Assembly: GCA_019649035.1 (NCBI GenBank)
Contig: BMAT01000348.1
Span: forward strand, 395,689 to 435,447
Length of the DNA stretch: 39,759 nt
From: Elysia marginata
Taxonomy: Eukaryota; Mollusca; Gastropoda; Plakobranchidae
Direction of reading: 5' to 3'
Position numbers and translations under genes: made by a program. Shown piece after piece: positions 38,688-39,759 of the stretch (positions are counted from its first letter, which is position 1; every line of letters starts with the position of its first letter). Under the pieces are notes generated by a model. That model ran no database searches. It saw only the letters and a program-made list of their open reading frames with translations, and was not told the DNA's origin.

Positions 38688-39130
38688 TTTTAAACACCCC
38701 TTATCAAACATATTGATTTTTCTCAAGGATTAGACCAGAGGAAAACAAGCTGGATTATATAACTTATTTGTTATGCTTATACTTGAAAGCAAATTCTGAA
38801 CATCTCTCATGAAACCTATTCATTTTTCCAAAGGATAAGAGAAAACGATGCTAAATTGCATAAAATTAACTTGGTTGTCATGCTTACAAGTAAATTTGGA
38901 GCACCTCTTATCAAACACATATACTAAATGTCCCAAAGAATAAGAGGAGAAAATGCTAAACTGCATAAAGCTAACTTTTTTCATTGTGTTGGATATAAAT
39001 TTTGAACACCCCTTTATAAACATATTCATTTTTCCCAGTGATCCAAAGATGACCGAGAAAACATGCTGGACTGTACAAATATCTGGTTTTTATGCCTGAA
39101 CATTTTCCACACCCCTGATTAAACATGATT
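38688..39130. repeat. Divergent tandem array, period about 105 bp
   Basis: At least four degenerate units share 'gaacaccccttatcaaacatat', 'ttcatttttcccaaggataaga' and 'aaatgctaaactgcataaagc'-type blocks. The spacing is about 100-107 bp. The array ends beside a sequence (atgtctcgcat...gaatgagtc, 39136-39170) that resembles the MITE end. A similar block recurs near 39360-39400. Confidence 0.7.
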
Positions 39131-39759
39131 TTTATGTCTCGCATCCTTGTTGAATGAGTCAAAAGTCGGAAATTTCTTTTTTAAGAAAATGCCTTTCAAA
39201 GATCGCGTTTTTCCCTTGTTCTCTGTGTTTGAAATCAGCATAATTTTTAATATCTTTCCCAAAAATATCGATGATTTCATAAAATTTTTATCGTTGAGAA
39301 GCGTAGAAAAATGTCTTGTTCAAAGCAGAAAGTCATTTGATGGTGAAAATGCTGCTCATTCAGCCAGAGACTAGAGAGAAACAAGCTTGACTGTAAATAC
39401 CTAAATTTCGTTTTATTTAAAAACAAATTTATAGTCCCAAACAACAATTTGTTTGGGCCAGTCTCAAGGCATTTGTTATTATTTTTCATTCTTTTCAACT
39501 GTTTTGATAAACATGGAAGTTGATATTGTTATATTGTTTACAAATCTAAATTATACACGATCATACTGCTGATTTCATACTATGCCAAACGAAAAGCAAT
39601 GTGAGCTATTAAAGGCAAGAACCTTGAGCCCTTGATATTCATTGTTTTCATTATGATAGTTTAATTTTCATCAACTATGAATGTGAAATGTTTTGCACCT
39701 GAGTGGATGTCTTACAGTAGAATCCATTATTAAAATCAACTCTGTTTTTAGTCCCATTT
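39131..39759. other. Downstream flank, window end
   Basis: AT-rich. The start resembles the terminal sequence of the MITE family at 4841, 7614, 15016 and 23451, but with a different interior. No gene supported. Confidence 0.5.

Noticed and set aside
1..39759. CRISPR array, operon or prokaryotic features
   Set aside because: Spliced gene structure with GT-AG introns shows a nuclear eukaryotic locus. No regularly spaced short repeats were seen.

Overview
This is a eukaryotic genomic window holding one large, intron-rich gene on the + strand. The gene encodes a cytosolic carboxypeptidase-like protein of the CCP5/AGBL5 class (M14 metallocarboxypeptidase, tubulin deglutamylase). Exon by exon the reading frame closes perfectly: 19 coding exons from ATG 5847 to TAG 35302 sum to 4869 nt, or 1622 residues. 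The organism looks like an invertebrate, and a mollusc (perhaps a gastropod) is my best guess. The reasons are AT-rich introns with long T tracts, many tRNA-derived SINE and non-LTR fragments, and a CCP5 similar to but much longer than the vertebrate protein (about 890 residues). This taxonomic call is inference.

Layout. 1-5846: upstream flank packed with decayed mobile DNA (a CT microsatellite, a 3 x 39 bp repeat with a perfect hairpin, non-LTR retrotransposon linker and RNase H pieces, a hAT-like remnant, tRNA-like SINE pieces, a MITE). 5847-9729: exons 1-5 encode the N-terminal CCP domain and the entry to the catalytic domain. 11075-18752: exons 6-12 encode the zinc-binding catalytic core. 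It is split by an insert of about 480 residues (exons 6-9) that contains a run of 17 histidines. 19271-24474: exons 13-16 encode a long Ser/Gly/Arg-rich tail that is probably disordered. 24475-35302: very long introns with three small last exons and several candidate alternative exons. The most notable is a 10-nt microexon that would switch the reading frame of the last exons. 35303-39759: 3' UTR and downstream flank with two copies of a near-perfect hairpin element and a divergent tandem array.

The zinc ligands and catalytic glutamate are all present (HPGE at 253-256, HGH at 829-831, ECNYN at 911-915), so the enzyme is predicted to be active. No second host gene could be supported on either strand. 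The remaining sequence is introns, repeats and unassigned flank.
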